A stretch of 64,000 nt of DNA from Rhodospirillaceae bacterium. Lineage in GTDB: Bacteria > Pseudomonadota > Alphaproteobacteria > Rhodospirillales > Rhodospirillaceae. The stretch is taken from assembly GCA_029245025.1 (NCBI GenBank), contig JAQWQC010000006.1, forward strand, positions 124,001-188,000, given 5' to 3'. Every line of letters starts with the position of its first letter. Positions within the stretch are counted from its first letter, which is position 1. Below, piece by piece: positions 11,685 through 21,588 of the stretch. A program made the position numbers and the translations under genes. The notes under the pieces are model-generated. The model saw only the letters and a list, made by a program, of their open reading frames with translations, was not told the origin of the DNA and did not search any database.

Positions 11685-12557
11685 TCACACACCCTTAGTG
11701 ACGCGATCAACAACCTCACGGATGGTGGCCATCTCATTCGGATCTGATATTTCTAGAGACCTTTGCACCTCTTTGGATACAAAAGTAGTGCGACGCCGCA
11801 CCTCTATCCTCGCAATAACGGCATCAAACCGAACCTGGGCTTCCCCTTTAAAACCTCCAGTATTTGGAACCGTGTTGCTGCCGTCCGTCTTGTAATAGTA
11901 ATCACCAACTCTTGTGTTGATGAGAGTGAAATCAGATAGGTGCCGCGCGCAAAGACGTAAGAGCCAATCATAGTCCTCCTGCATAGTCATTGTTATTTCA
12001 AAGAACAGCGGATCATCCGCCATCATCTCACGATCAATCGCATAGCTGTGCAGCGGACAGAAATTGTTGCGGAACAAATCGATAAGCCCAGCCCCTCTGT
12101 AACCCGGGATGATTTCTTCTGTGGCATACAGATACCGATCATAGACATCCAATTGCATGATCCGCACGGACGCAAAGGCAATGGCAGCCCGGCTTTCTTT
12201 GAGTTGAGTCACCAATAACTCATAGGCTTCTGGATACAGGACATCATCGTAATCGAGAAAAGCTACATAGCGACCCGTTGCCCCTCTGAGCCCCAAATTC
12301 AGTAACTCTGAGCGGGCGTCTACTGGCTCAGCCTGAGCCCAATTCAATATTGTAAGCGTGACATCATCTTCATCATCAATCATGTCGGCTAATACGGCGC
12401 GGGTCGCGGCAATATCTTCTTCAGAAAACCTTTGAGTAGTTAGGATGATGTTAAGTGGACGATAGCTTTGACCAACAAGTGAGAAAATACACCGCTCAAG
12501 CTCCATGGTCCGGCCAACGTCATGATATCGAACGATTGTGTCCATTTGATCCGACAT
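11685..12557 (-). CDS. GT2-like glycosyltransferase
   Basis: IILTTQRFSEED, RSELLNLGLRGATGRYVAFLDYDDVLYPEAYELL. Confidence 0.78.
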   Translation of the reverse strand: MSDQMDTIVRYHDVGRTMELERCIFSLVGQSYRPLNIILTTQRFSEEDIAATRAVLADMIDDEDDVTLTILNWAQAEPVDARSELLNLGLRGATGRYVAFLDYDDVLYPEAYELLVTQLKESRAAIAFASVRIMQLDVYDRYLYATEEIIPGYRGAGLIDLFRNNFCPLHSYAIDREMMADDPLFFEITMTMQEDYDWLLRLCARHLSDFTLINTRVGDYYYKTDGSNTVPNTGGFKGEAQVRFDAVIARIEVRRRTTFVSKEVQRSLEISDPNEMATIREVVDRVTKGV

Positions 12558-12562
12558 AGCGT

Positions 12563-15500
12563 CTACCAACGCGCCTCGGAGAAACTAAAGTCATGGTCGA
12601 AGTCTGCGTGACATTTCCAGTCATCGGGCACGCACACCAGCTCTTCCTCCGTCAGCGGGAAACCTTGCTCTCTTAGTTTGTTGACCAATGACGCCTCGAA
12701 TTTCTGATCGCCCCACCGTTGCGCAAGACGAACGCCGGAGGTGTAAATCATTCTCAAAATAGCAGCATCCTGCTGACGGTTACTCACCTCATGAAAGAAC
12801 ATAGCGCGCGGGCAAACACGCAATACAAAACCGTTAGCCCGGGCGCGCCAAGATAAATCAACGTCCTCACAGTACATAAAAAACGCTTCATCAAAGCCGC
12901 CAATCTCGGCATAGGCGCAGCGCGGGATAGCGAGACAAGCACCCGACACCCAAGGCGTCTCAAAGGTGAATGGATCGTATTGCTTAGGATGCTCCGACGG
13001 AAACTGTATAGCCTCAACAAGGGCACGCTTGTCATTTGCTTCGATCATTTGAAGGATCGACTGTATAGCATCATGATGGAAAGCCCCGTCTGGGTTGGCT
13101 GCAATATAGACATCGCCACCTTTATTGAAAGCGGCTGTCATCAATCTATTGTGCCCAGAGCCGAAACCGATGTTGCCCTCGCCGGGAACATGAAACACCG
13201 CATCGTTGCCTCTGGTGACCGTTTCAGTAGAGGCACCGTTATCGATTAATAAAATGCGACCGGCAGTTTTTAGGCCAGCGCGCTCGAGTGCTTTTTGCGC
13301 ACTCTTCACAACCCGCCTAATCTGCCGCTCCGAATTGTTGTAGGTCACGACCCCCACGAAAACGTTTGTGGCTGTATCAATTTCTATATCGAATCCCAAT
13401 GCCTTATCCTGTAACCGAGACACCAATCCCGCGGCCGGGGCTGGAATGGCTACTGGATGGGTGACCCGTGGCGCCGTCAAGTCTAGACCGGTGAGTGCCA
13501 AATTGTGCTCGCACAAAAACAGATTGAGCGATTCATGGTGGTCGATCGGCACAATCGCTGGTGTGCTTCCCATTAGGGGGTGGTGAGACATTTTCAACCA
13601 TTTGAATCCGGCGTGCTCACAGACATAGAAGTAAAGGCGCTCAATCGCGTGGGCTAACGTCTTATCGATCTGATTGCGTTCCTCCGCAAAGTCGTCAAAT
13701 GAGAGATTAAGATCAAGCAGTGGCTTCAATGCCGCTGTCCGCGCCCAAAACATTGAGCCAGATGGAAAATCAAGGACCTTCCTGTCCGATGTCAGATTGA
13801 GACCCATGCGCTTACCCAGAGCTTTGGCCATTTTGAAATTGCCACCCCAATTAATCCAGTGGCGCACGGGTTCAAAGTGCTGAGCCGCCACAAAACCAAG
13901 ATCGGGCGTTCGGCCAAAGGCCTCGAAAACGCTATGCACAATTTCTTTCGAGCCGAGAAGCGTCTCCAACAGATACCCGCGCCAATTGGCGAGGACACCG
14001 GCGTGACCTGACCATTTGGAATGTAGGTGCAGGACGTAATCGTACTTTTTGTAGATATCGCTAAAGACAATCAGCTTCGGTGCGATATCCCGGCCTCGAT
14101 TCTCAGTGACACGAACATCTACTGCGCCCACTCTCCAGTTTTGGAAAAACTGCTCGATGATTGATTTCTTTGCCGCTGTATCTGTCGATATAAAAATATC
14201 GAATGGAAACGGAATGTTTCTGAAGTAGCGTTGAAACTCCGGTGTCATATGTTCGTAGTACATATGAACAATGACAGCGAGACGAGGAGGCGTAGGGGTG
14301 CAATTAAAACTAAACGGCACCGCGACGCTATAGTCGCTCTCAATGGGACGTGCGACTTCCCATGGGGTTGTCTTGTTAGGTAACCGCTGGCGCCGACGCT
14401 TAGGGTTAAATTTCTTTTTGTGCCGCGTTGCCGCCCAGTCTTGGTATATCGCCGTGCGGCCAAAAATCGGCCGCGCTACGACGAAGATGCTTTCGGCAAT
14501 ACGGTGCTTATTCGCGTCCGATAGAGGGGTGAGGTCATAGAGTGTACGGATGGAAATCTCGACCCCACGACCTAAAGCGCCCAATACCCAGTTTGGAATG
14601 CGCCGGAACGACCGGATGGGCGCGGTGATTCTCCAGCTGGTAGAGGTCTTTAGTCCTTTAATTGTTAGCTCACGGGCTTGAAGCTGCGCCTCCAGAGCGA
14701 CGCGCCAGGATTTCTCCGCCTCAAGCTTTTCCATAGCATCTGCGTAGCGCCGATCGGACCGTCGATCTGCCGCGGCTACTTTCTCGGTGAGCTCCACCTC
14801 AACGTTGTACGCCCTCTCAGCTGCCGCTTTCGATTCTTTGAGTTGCACCGCCAATTGACCCTCCATGGCAGCCAATTGATCTGCTATGTGAGATTGGGTT
14901 CGCGTCGCCTCATATGCCGCTTTAAAAGCTGCACCCAGCCGCGCATAACTTTGTTTGATATCAATAGCGGCGCCTGTGTCCTTGGCAGTATTTAGGAACG
15001 TCTTCATTGCCGCCGGCAAGTTGGCGCCAAATCCCAGCACCCCAAGACCATGGCCATGAACAAATTCGAAGGACGGGAACTCATCTTCCAGTTTTTCCCA
15101 AAGGCGAAATACACCAAAGCCCTGCTCGCGGACATTGGTGTCATGGAACAATACCACCGCATGGTCCGATAACTTCGGACGCCACGTTTCAAAATCATGA
15201 ACAACATCATCGTAAAAATGCCGGCCATCGATATGTAATAAATCGACCGAGCCATCTTCGAAATGCTCTACCGCTTCATCGAAGCTCGTCCGCACCAAAC
15301 GCGAAAATGCTGAGTAATGGGCGTCGTTATGGCTCGACACCCGTTTAAATATGTCTTCTTCGTAGTGACCCGCGTGTTCATCGCCTCTCCAGTGATCGAC
15401 CGCGTAACACCGGGTCTCCAAATTTAGGGCTTTCACCGCCTGACAAAAGGTGAAGTAGGAGTATCCTCCGTGGGTGCCAAGCTCGACTAAGGTGCGAGGC

Positions 15501-15703
15501 TTCAAAGCTTCGATCAGCCAGAACGCAAAAGGGCCATGATCGAGCCAGGCAGATTGTTCGATGTACTGGGGCGCCCAAAAAGAGAGCGGCGAAAGGTAAT
15601 CACCCAAACGTAACCTACTGGCATCAAGACTGTCTGTCCTCACGCCGCCCTGGTCCGATGCCTCTGCGGCGCCTGTAGTGTCTGGTGTCATACGTCTCAT
15701 CAA
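12563..15703 (-). CDS. multidomain polysaccharide enzyme: class I methyltransferase + coiled coil + RgpF-like + GT2
   Basis: N-term [19 protein letters not shown] / [20 protein letters not shown]; heptad region; RgpF-like [13 protein letters not shown]...[14 protein letters not shown]...[11 protein letters not shown]-term GT2 [13 protein letters not shown]...[24 protein letters not shown]. Confidence 0.88.
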   Translation of the reverse strand: MMRRMTPDTTGAAEASDQGGVRTDSLDASRLRLGDYLSPLSFWAPQYIEQSAWLDHGPFAFWLIEALKPRTLVELGTHGGYSYFTFCQAVKALNLETRCYAVDHWRGDEHAGHYEEDIFKRVSSHNDAHYSAFSRLVRTSFDEAVEHFEDGSVDLLHIDGRHFYDDVVHDFETWRPKLSDHAVVLFHDTNVREQGFGVFRLWEKLEDEFPSFEFVHGHGLGVLGFGANLPAAMKTFLNTAKDTGAAIDIKQSYARLGAAFKAAYEATRTQSHIADQLAAMEGQLAVQLKESKAAAERAYNVEVELTEKVAAADRRSDRRYADAMEKLEAEKSWRVALEAQLQARELTIKGLKTSTSWRITAPIRSFRRIPNWVLGALGRGVEISIRTLYDLTPLSDANKHRIAESIFVVARPIFGRTAIYQDWAATRHKKKFNPKRRRQRLPNKTTPWEVARPIESDYSVAVPFSFNCTPTPPRLAVIVHMYYEHMTPEFQRYFRNIPFPFDIFISTDTAAKKSIIEQFFQNWRVGAVDVRVTENRGRDIAPKLIVFSDIYKKYDYVLHLHSKWSGHAGVLANWRGYLLETLLGSKEIVHSVFEAFGRTPDLGFVAAQHFEPVRHWINWGGNFKMAKALGKRMGLNLTSDRKVLDFPSGSMFWARTAALKPLLDLNLSFDDFAEERNQIDKTLAHAIERLYFYVCEHAGFKWLKMSHHPLMGSTPAIVPIDHHESLNLFLCEHNLALTGLDLTAPRVTHPVAIPAPAAGLVSRLQDKALGFDIEIDTATNVFVGVVTYNNSERQIRRVVKSAQKALERAGLKTAGRILLIDNGASTETVTRGNDAVFHVPGEGNIGFGSGHNRLMTAAFNKGGDVYIAANPDGAFHHDAIQSILQMIEANDKRALVEAIQFPSEHPKQYDPFTFETPWVSGACLAIPRCAYAEIGGFDEAFFMYCEDVDLSWRARANGFVLRVCPRAMFFHEVSNRQQDAAILRMIYTSGVRLAQRWGDQKFEASLVNKLREQGFPLTEEELVCVPDDWKCHADFDHDFSFSEARW

Positions 15704-15772
15704 ATCGGCTGGAAACCAGGGTTATAAGCCATTTCCAGCCTAAAACTATGCCAATTTATGCTGGCACCCTAG

Positions 15773-16939
15773 TTAGCGCCCCTCCGAATTGGCGATAAAT
15801 TCGCGATATAGCGCGACATGTTGGGTTCGGATCAATTCGGATGAGAATTCACCCAATACTTTTTCTCGGGCCGCTTTTCCCCAGTGCGCACGATCCTCTG
15901 GGTGTGTGGCCATATGCGCCATGGCGCCTGCTAAAGCATCCGGATCGTCTGGTTTAACAAGCATGCCTGTCTCCCATGGAACAACGATTTCCCGATTGCC
16001 CCCGATATCCGTGGCAAGCAAAGGCCGCCCCATTGCTGCACCCTCGAGCAGAGCCCTTGGCAGACCCTCTCCGCCGAGTGCGGGTAGCATCACGACATGG
16101 CTAGACACAATCACCGGTCTGACGTCGTCGAACTGACCTTTGAAATTGACATGTGGCTTGCTCGACCAGTCCTGAATGCGTGATTCGGGAATAGATGACG
16201 GATTTCCAGGATCTGGGGCCCCGCATATCACCAGCTCAGCCTCCACGCCTCCCTTACGCAACAGATCAAGCGCGGCTATCGCAACCGCGATCCCTTTCAT
16301 ATGCAAAAGGCGAGCAAGAATGAGAAAGCGGATCGGCGAGCTTTGAGGCTCCGGCTGTGAGGCAAAGTGTTGCACATCGATCCCTGATCCACGGATCAAC
16401 CGAACATGCCCTGCGTCGATACCCATGCCCTCGCGGGCATAGGACGCATCCTCCCTATTTTGAAGAACAATCCGTGCAGCGTTTCGTTCCGTTGCTAGAC
16501 GCAAGATTATCCTGCATCCAATTTGAACAGCTTTCGCCAAAATTGATCGCGCATAGAAAACGTAGCCAAATCCGTTGATGGAATTGATGACCTTCGTTTT
16601 GCGGCAGAGCATGGCGATAGAGCCGATAATCGCTGGCTTGAGTGAAATATTGTGAACGACGTCCGGCTTTACCTGGGTAATCACTTTTCGTACGCGCAAA
16701 AGATCAGCGGACAATGCGCCAATCGCCGCCAAAATAGACCCGGTTCTTTTCCAGGCCAACGGAACGACGGCAAATCCCGCGTCGATAAACATATTGGGGT
16801 CATCACACCGAGCAGCAACAGTGACCTCAAAGCCCGCTTCAACCGCTGCAGCAGCAAGCTCCATCTTGTGGGAGGCGAAGTACGAAGACTCCGTGACCAA
16901 GAACAAAAGGCGTGGTTTGGGAGGGGTGTTTACGGTCAT
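15773..16939 (-). CDS. GT4 family glycosyltransferase
   Basis: LARLLHMKGIAVAIAALDLL, LPALGGEGLPRALLEGAAMGRPLLATDIGGNREIV. Confidence 0.9.
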   Translation of the reverse strand: MTVNTPPKPRLLFLVTESSYFASHKMELAAAAVEAGFEVTVAARCDDPNMFIDAGFAVVPLAWKRTGSILAAIGALSADLLRVRKVITQVKPDVVHNISLKPAIIGSIAMLCRKTKVINSINGFGYVFYARSILAKAVQIGCRIILRLATERNAARIVLQNREDASYAREGMGIDAGHVRLIRGSGIDVQHFASQPEPQSSPIRFLILARLLHMKGIAVAIAALDLLRKGGVEAELVICGAPDPGNPSSIPESRIQDWSSKPHVNFKGQFDDVRPVIVSSHVVMLPALGGEGLPRALLEGAAMGRPLLATDIGGNREIVVPWETGMLVKPDDPDALAGAMAHMATHPEDRAHWGKAAREKVLGEFSSELIRTQHVALYREFIANSEGR

Positions 16940-17153
16940 GCCACTTTAGAAATGATGTCCATCCGGCGACGCCAAACCCTGTAAGCCGGGCGCATCAAAG
17001 ATCATATAGCACAACAGGGGGATTGCAGACCCTCAAGTAACAAGACAAAGGCGGGTTTCTAGCGGCTTAGGAAAATGCCGTTGCTTGCCTTTCCCTGAAT
17101 AAATCGTCCTCTATTATGGGGTGCTCAAAGCGATTCGCGTAGGAGCCATAAAG

Positions 17154-19037
17154 ATGGAACGGAGAACACAGTGGCCCTTATCATCTTACATCGCCGCTGG
17201 TGTGGGCCTGGCGCTTGTTTCGTTGATTTCCATCCCAACACATGCCGCAGAAAACAAAACTCTAGGCTTTGTAGTGCGGGATTGGTTCACCGCCGTCTAT
17301 AACACTAAGTTCATGGACGAGTGCCCCGCGGGCCTAGCGACTAGTAATGATGAACTATGGTGGCGGAGCCTCGCAAAGGACGAGCGGGCACGGCTGACGA
17401 ACAACGGACGAATATCCAAACTGCAACGCTACCCCATCGCAATGCGCCGCGGACCCGATGGTGAAAATGTGTGCCTCAATCCCACTGTTGTTACTGACCC
17501 ACCCATGCAGGTGGTCGAAGGCATGTATTCCTATGGCGCTAATCTTGATCGCAACATCGACGGCCGCGCGACGCTTAAGACCTGCAGCCATGAAAACTTC
17601 ACCCATCCAGACAGCACACCTGGAATCGACAATCAAATGTACAGGCTTGTCGGCTGCGTGCCCGGCTGGCGCAGGGGCGGCCTTACAGAAAACATCGCCA
17701 ATGAGCGCCGGCTCCAAAACGGCATGGGCATTATTTTGATTGAGATCATGGGGGTCGAGGATGCGTACAACGATGACGATGTTACGGTGGCGTTTTACCG
17801 GTCTGCGGATCCGTTCGCCATAGGTGGCGACGGTCAACCTTTACCCCATTCCAGCTACACGATCGACATGGCCGACGCCACGCCGCGCTACGGTGATTCT
17901 CTGAAAGGACGCATTACGGATGGCGTGCTGACCACGGATCGCGGTGATGTAAGTCTGCCCTTCTACGCCAACTACACCTTTATGCACCCCGTCATTAAGG
18001 ACATGGGCCTGCGCTTAGAGATCGCCGCAGATCGGACGTCGGCCACAGGACTCATCACCGGCTACTATAACGTGGACGCTTTTCTCCATTATATCGGCGG
18101 CATGCAAGGACACACCTCATCGGGGGCCAGTTGTCCCGCCATGGTGACGGCGGCCCACGAGCTGGCCGACGGATATCCTGATCCGGTCACGGGACAGTGC
18201 ACACACCTGTCCAGCGCCTTCGAGATCGGCGCCATTGCCGCGTTCATTGTTCATCCCGATGTCAGAGCGTCTGGTGAGATACCCCAAACAACAAGACAGA
18301 TATTATGGTCCGACAAGGTCAAACTGCCGTCGCTGCCACCTGGGTTCAAAACTTTGAGAACAGAACACGGGACACTGCTCACCGACTCGCAAAGTATGAC
18401 GCTCTACATTTCAACCACAGACCCGCCAGGTGTGTCAGCCTGCACCGACGATTGCCTCAGCAGCTGGCTACCTGTGACGGCGTGGTTACAAGCGCGGTCA
18501 GCTCTTGATGAGTGGTCTATTATCGACCGCGGGAACGGTTCCAGACTTTGGGCATATAGTGGCCGGCCATTGTATCGGTACGCAGGAGACGTCTGGCCAG
18601 AAGACTTGAGCGGTGATGGTCTGGAAACGTTTTCTGCCGTTGTCCTAAAACCACCACCGCCGAACCCCAGCTGGGTCACCATTCAATATTCAGATGCTGG
18701 CCCCCTGCTGGCAAATGCAAACGGGATGACTTTGTATGTCTATGATTTGCCAGAGAACAGGGCCTTCAATACACCGTTCGACAGGGGCACCAGCCGCGAT
18801 ATGGCCACCCCTCACATGTGGACACCGGTTTATGCACATGATGATGCCGCGCCCGTCGGCCATTGGACCATCGCATTCCTAGACGATGATCTGCGCCAAT
18901 GGGCATACAAACACATGAAAGTTTTCATCTACAAAGCGGACACAGAACCCGGAGAACTCAACGGCCAACGCGGGACAGATCGCTACTGGCGTACCATCAT
19001 GAGGAACGGCAAGAACATGGCTGGAGCTGGCCGTTAA
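17154..19037 (+). CDS. exported protein with C-terminal PF03640-like secreted repeats; N-terminal domain unknown; start trimmed from 17121
   Basis: Signal peptide MERRTQWPLSSYIAAGVGLALVSLISIPTHAAE; two repeats (HGTLLTDSQSMTLYISTTD..CTDDCLSSWLPV; AGPLLANANGMTLYVYD). Confidence 0.7.
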   Translation: MERRTQWPLSSYIAAGVGLALVSLISIPTHAAENKTLGFVVRDWFTAVYNTKFMDECPAGLATSNDELWWRSLAKDERARLTNNGRISKLQRYPIAMRRGPDGENVCLNPTVVTDPPMQVVEGMYSYGANLDRNIDGRATLKTCSHENFTHPDSTPGIDNQMYRLVGCVPGWRRGGLTENIANERRLQNGMGIILIEIMGVEDAYNDDDVTVAFYRSADPFAIGGDGQPLPHSSYTIDMADATPRYGDSLKGRITDGVLTTDRGDVSLPFYANYTFMHPVIKDMGLRLEIAADRTSATGLITGYYNVDAFLHYIGGMQGHTSSGASCPAMVTAAHELADGYPDPVTGQCTHLSSAFEIGAIAAFIVHPDVRASGEIPQTTRQILWSDKVKLPSLPPGFKTLRTEHGTLLTDSQSMTLYISTTDPPGVSACTDDCLSSWLPVTAWLQARSALDEWSIIDRGNGSRLWAYSGRPLYRYAGDVWPEDLSGDGLETFSAVVLKPPPPNPSWVTIQYSDAGPLLANANGMTLYVYDLPENRAFNTPFDRGTSRDMATPHMWTPVYAHDDAAPVGHWTIAFLDDDLRQWAYKHMKVFIYKADTEPGELNGQRGTDRYWRTIMRNGKNMAGAGR

Positions 19038-19159
19038 CCTTAAATTCGTGACCTATCCGTTTGCGGCGACCGGAATTTCTAAGTTACCCTCCCTCACCTT
19101 AATGTGATGAGCTGGCTAGATTCGTGGCCCAGACTATGAACAGCTAAACGGAGTTCCTA

Positions 19160-20455
19160 ATGAACCTTTTCAAGTCCGTCGCCACCACAGTGGCCTTCGC
19201 GCTGTATGCAACTCTTGGACAGGCAGACCCCATTTCCCCTATCGACCATATAGCCGTCGCACCTGACATCGCCATCAACGATATCGGGGATATCGCTGTA
19301 ATATGGGTTGATCGGTCACCAGAACTCAGCGGCGAGCACAGCGGCCATGACAGGCACCTGTCGTATACCGATCTGTATATGGCAATCTCCAAAGACGGGG
19401 GCAACACCTTCGACACGCCGGCCAAGGTTAATCATGATGACGGCGTGGTCTGGGGGCAGTCGGTGAGCCGGCCACGTATTATCAGTGCAGTGGATGGCAC
19501 ATGGCACATTTCCTACGCGGCCAATGAAATTCATCCGGATATGCATAAACCGGTGCTGACCTCTCACTACACGCGCTCCACAGACGGCGGTGTTACTTTC
19601 GATGCGCCTCGCCGGCTCTCGACACTGACAAACTCAGATTTGAGCGACATGATCCATGGCGGGTTCACCAGTGCTGCTGCCTTCCAAACCATCACCCGCG
19701 CTAACGACGGAAGCGTCCATCTGTTCTGGATCGACACGCGACATATGTCGCCCCAAGAAAGCACAGGCGCACTTTATTCGGCCGTATCTCGGAACGGCGG
19801 CGCGACCTTCGATGGCGACAGAGAAATTTTTGCGGCGAATGTTTGCCCCTGTTGTCAGTTGATGGCCACGACCTCTGCCGGGGCTGACGTGTTGGTCTCC
19901 ATGCGGGATGTCTCGGACGATGGACATCGCCAAGCCACCGTCACGCGAATTGGACCAGATAGCACAATCACCCACGACCGTGTTGATATCGGCACCGCGC
20001 CTTGGCAAATCGAAGGGTGTCCGCTTAAGCCCACAGCCTTGGCAGTTAAGGACGATGCCGTGTTCACAGCGGTATACAGCGGCGGTGAGGCAGAACCGGG
20101 CGTCTTCTTTTCCTGGTCCACCGATGGCGGAAAGTCTTTCGCTCGTGCTATCCCCGTACATTCAGATGCCCTTGTGTCCGACGCACCCACGGTTACCGCC
20201 AACGACAATCATTTACTGGTCGCTTGGCATGGAAAAACCGGAGGACCGCGCCGCGTGTTCTATCGCATGTATGACTTTGCCGGAGCCCCCGTCGGTGATA
20301 TTAGGTCGGTCGACTCGGGTCCCGGTAACGCGTCCAGTCCTGTTGTCGTGGCGCTGCCCAACGGAAGTTTCCGGGTGGTCTGGGAGCAAGATGACCGCAT
20401 TCACACAACCGTGCTGCCGAGTTCACCTGTAGAAATCGAAGTTGGATTGCGGTGA
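19160..20455 (+). CDS. exported BNR-repeat/sialidase-like beta-propeller protein
   Basis: Signal peptide; repeats SKDGGNTFDTPAKV, STDGGVTFDAPRRL, SRNGGATFDGDRE, STDGGKSFARAIPV; CPCC motif. Confidence 0.8.
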   Translation: MNLFKSVATTVAFALYATLGQADPISPIDHIAVAPDIAINDIGDIAVIWVDRSPELSGEHSGHDRHLSYTDLYMAISKDGGNTFDTPAKVNHDDGVVWGQSVSRPRIISAVDGTWHISYAANEIHPDMHKPVLTSHYTRSTDGGVTFDAPRRLSTLTNSDLSDMIHGGFTSAAAFQTITRANDGSVHLFWIDTRHMSPQESTGALYSAVSRNGGATFDGDREIFAANVCPCCQLMATTSAGADVLVSMRDVSDDGHRQATVTRIGPDSTITHDRVDIGTAPWQIEGCPLKPTALAVKDDAVFTAVYSGGEAEPGVFFSWSTDGGKSFARAIPVHSDALVSDAPTVTANDNHLLVAWHGKTGGPRRVFYRMYDFAGAPVGDIRSVDSGPGNASSPVVVALPNGSFRVVWEQDDRIHTTVLPSSPVEIEVGLR

Positions 20456-20459
20456 GCTC

Positions 20460-20975
20460 ATGACTGCTTGCTTAAGACGATATTTAACCACAGCGGCTCT
20501 TTTTGGCACCGTCGCCTTATTCTGCTTTGCTAGGCTGGCCTCGGGCAGTGACCCCGTGCGACAAATCAGCCCTGATGAATTTGAAGCGATCTTGGCTGAG
20601 CAACAGGGCAATATTGTCATTCTTAATCTTTGGGCGACGTGGTGTGCCCCTTGCCTGGTTGAAATTCCGGACCTGTTAAAAGTTGAGTCAGAATTAAAGC
20701 ATCGCAACGTTAGCCTGATTGGCGTATCCGTTGACGAGCCAGCATTTAACACGAACAACATCACCAGAATGCGCGACAAGCGCTTCCCTGACTTTCTTAC
20801 TTATGCGCGGGACAACCGGGACACGGACTATCTGATAAGTGTAGTCGACCCGGCGTGGAATGAGGTTGTGCCCACGACCTACATCATTGATCGGGCCGGC
20901 GAAATCCACACACGCATTCAGGGCAAGAAGTCACTCAAGGAATTCAAAGCAGCGGTTTTGGCGGCGATTGAGTGA
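20460..20975 (+). CDS. TlpA-like thioredoxin-fold protein; ATG start preferred over TTG 20442
   Basis: N-terminal signal/anchor, NLWATWCAPCLVEIPDLL active site, VVPTTYIIDRAGEI cis-Pro region. Confidence 0.9.
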   Translation: MTACLRRYLTTAALFGTVALFCFARLASGSDPVRQISPDEFEAILAEQQGNIVILNLWATWCAPCLVEIPDLLKVESELKHRNVSLIGVSVDEPAFNTNNITRMRDKRFPDFLTYARDNRDTDYLISVVDPAWNEVVPTTYIIDRAGEIHTRIQGKKSLKEFKAAVLAAIE

Positions 20976-21004
20976 TTACGAACTTTTTGAAAGGATAGAC
21001 GATC

Positions 21005-21574
21005 ATGAAACGCACACTGCTCATTAGTCTGCTTTTATCTTTTTGGAGCTCGGCCCCGGCCAGCGCTCAAACCACAAACATTCCAGATGGCTTTAAAGTC
21101 ACGCCCTTGATGCGGTCAACCCACTTCGTGCGCGACGTCGATGAATCCCTGAAACTCTATCGCGACATCCTTGGGCTTCGCGTCCGCTTCGAACAAACAT
21201 TCAAGAGCGATGAATGGGACGACATTCTCGGAATTGGAGACAAGACCACACGGGTAGTACACCTTCAGTCCGGTGACTATGTATTTGCCAATGTGGCGTT
21301 CTTTCAATTCTTGGGCGACACACAACCGCCAGCTCCAGAGCCACGCAACTTCGTTAAAACCGGTGATGCAGCGCTAGTCTTCGTCACCAATGATATTTTT
21401 ACGATCAACAAACAAGTGAAAGCGGCGGGCTATACCATCGTCTCTGAGCCGATTATTCTGTTCCCACAAGAGGGGGCTGACACGCAAGCATACGAAAGCC
21501 TATTCTTCGACCGAGACGGCATTTTGGTAAACCTCACCCAGTTTGACGTGCCAAATTCAGAGGTACCGAAGTAA
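21005..21574 (+). CDS. exported VOC (glyoxalase/bleomycin-resistance-like) protein
   Basis: Signal peptide MKRTLLISLLLSFWSSAPASAQ; STHFVRDVDESLKLYRDILGLRV, FFDRDGILVNLTQF. Confidence 0.8.
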   Translation: MKRTLLISLLLSFWSSAPASAQTTNIPDGFKVTPLMRSTHFVRDVDESLKLYRDILGLRVRFEQTFKSDEWDDILGIGDKTTRVVHLQSGDYVFANVAFFQFLGDTQPPAPEPRNFVKTGDAALVFVTNDIFTINKQVKAAGYTIVSEPIILFPQEGADTQAYESLFFDRDGILVNLTQFDVPNSEVPK

Positions 21575-21588
21575 AGCGGAGTCTCACC

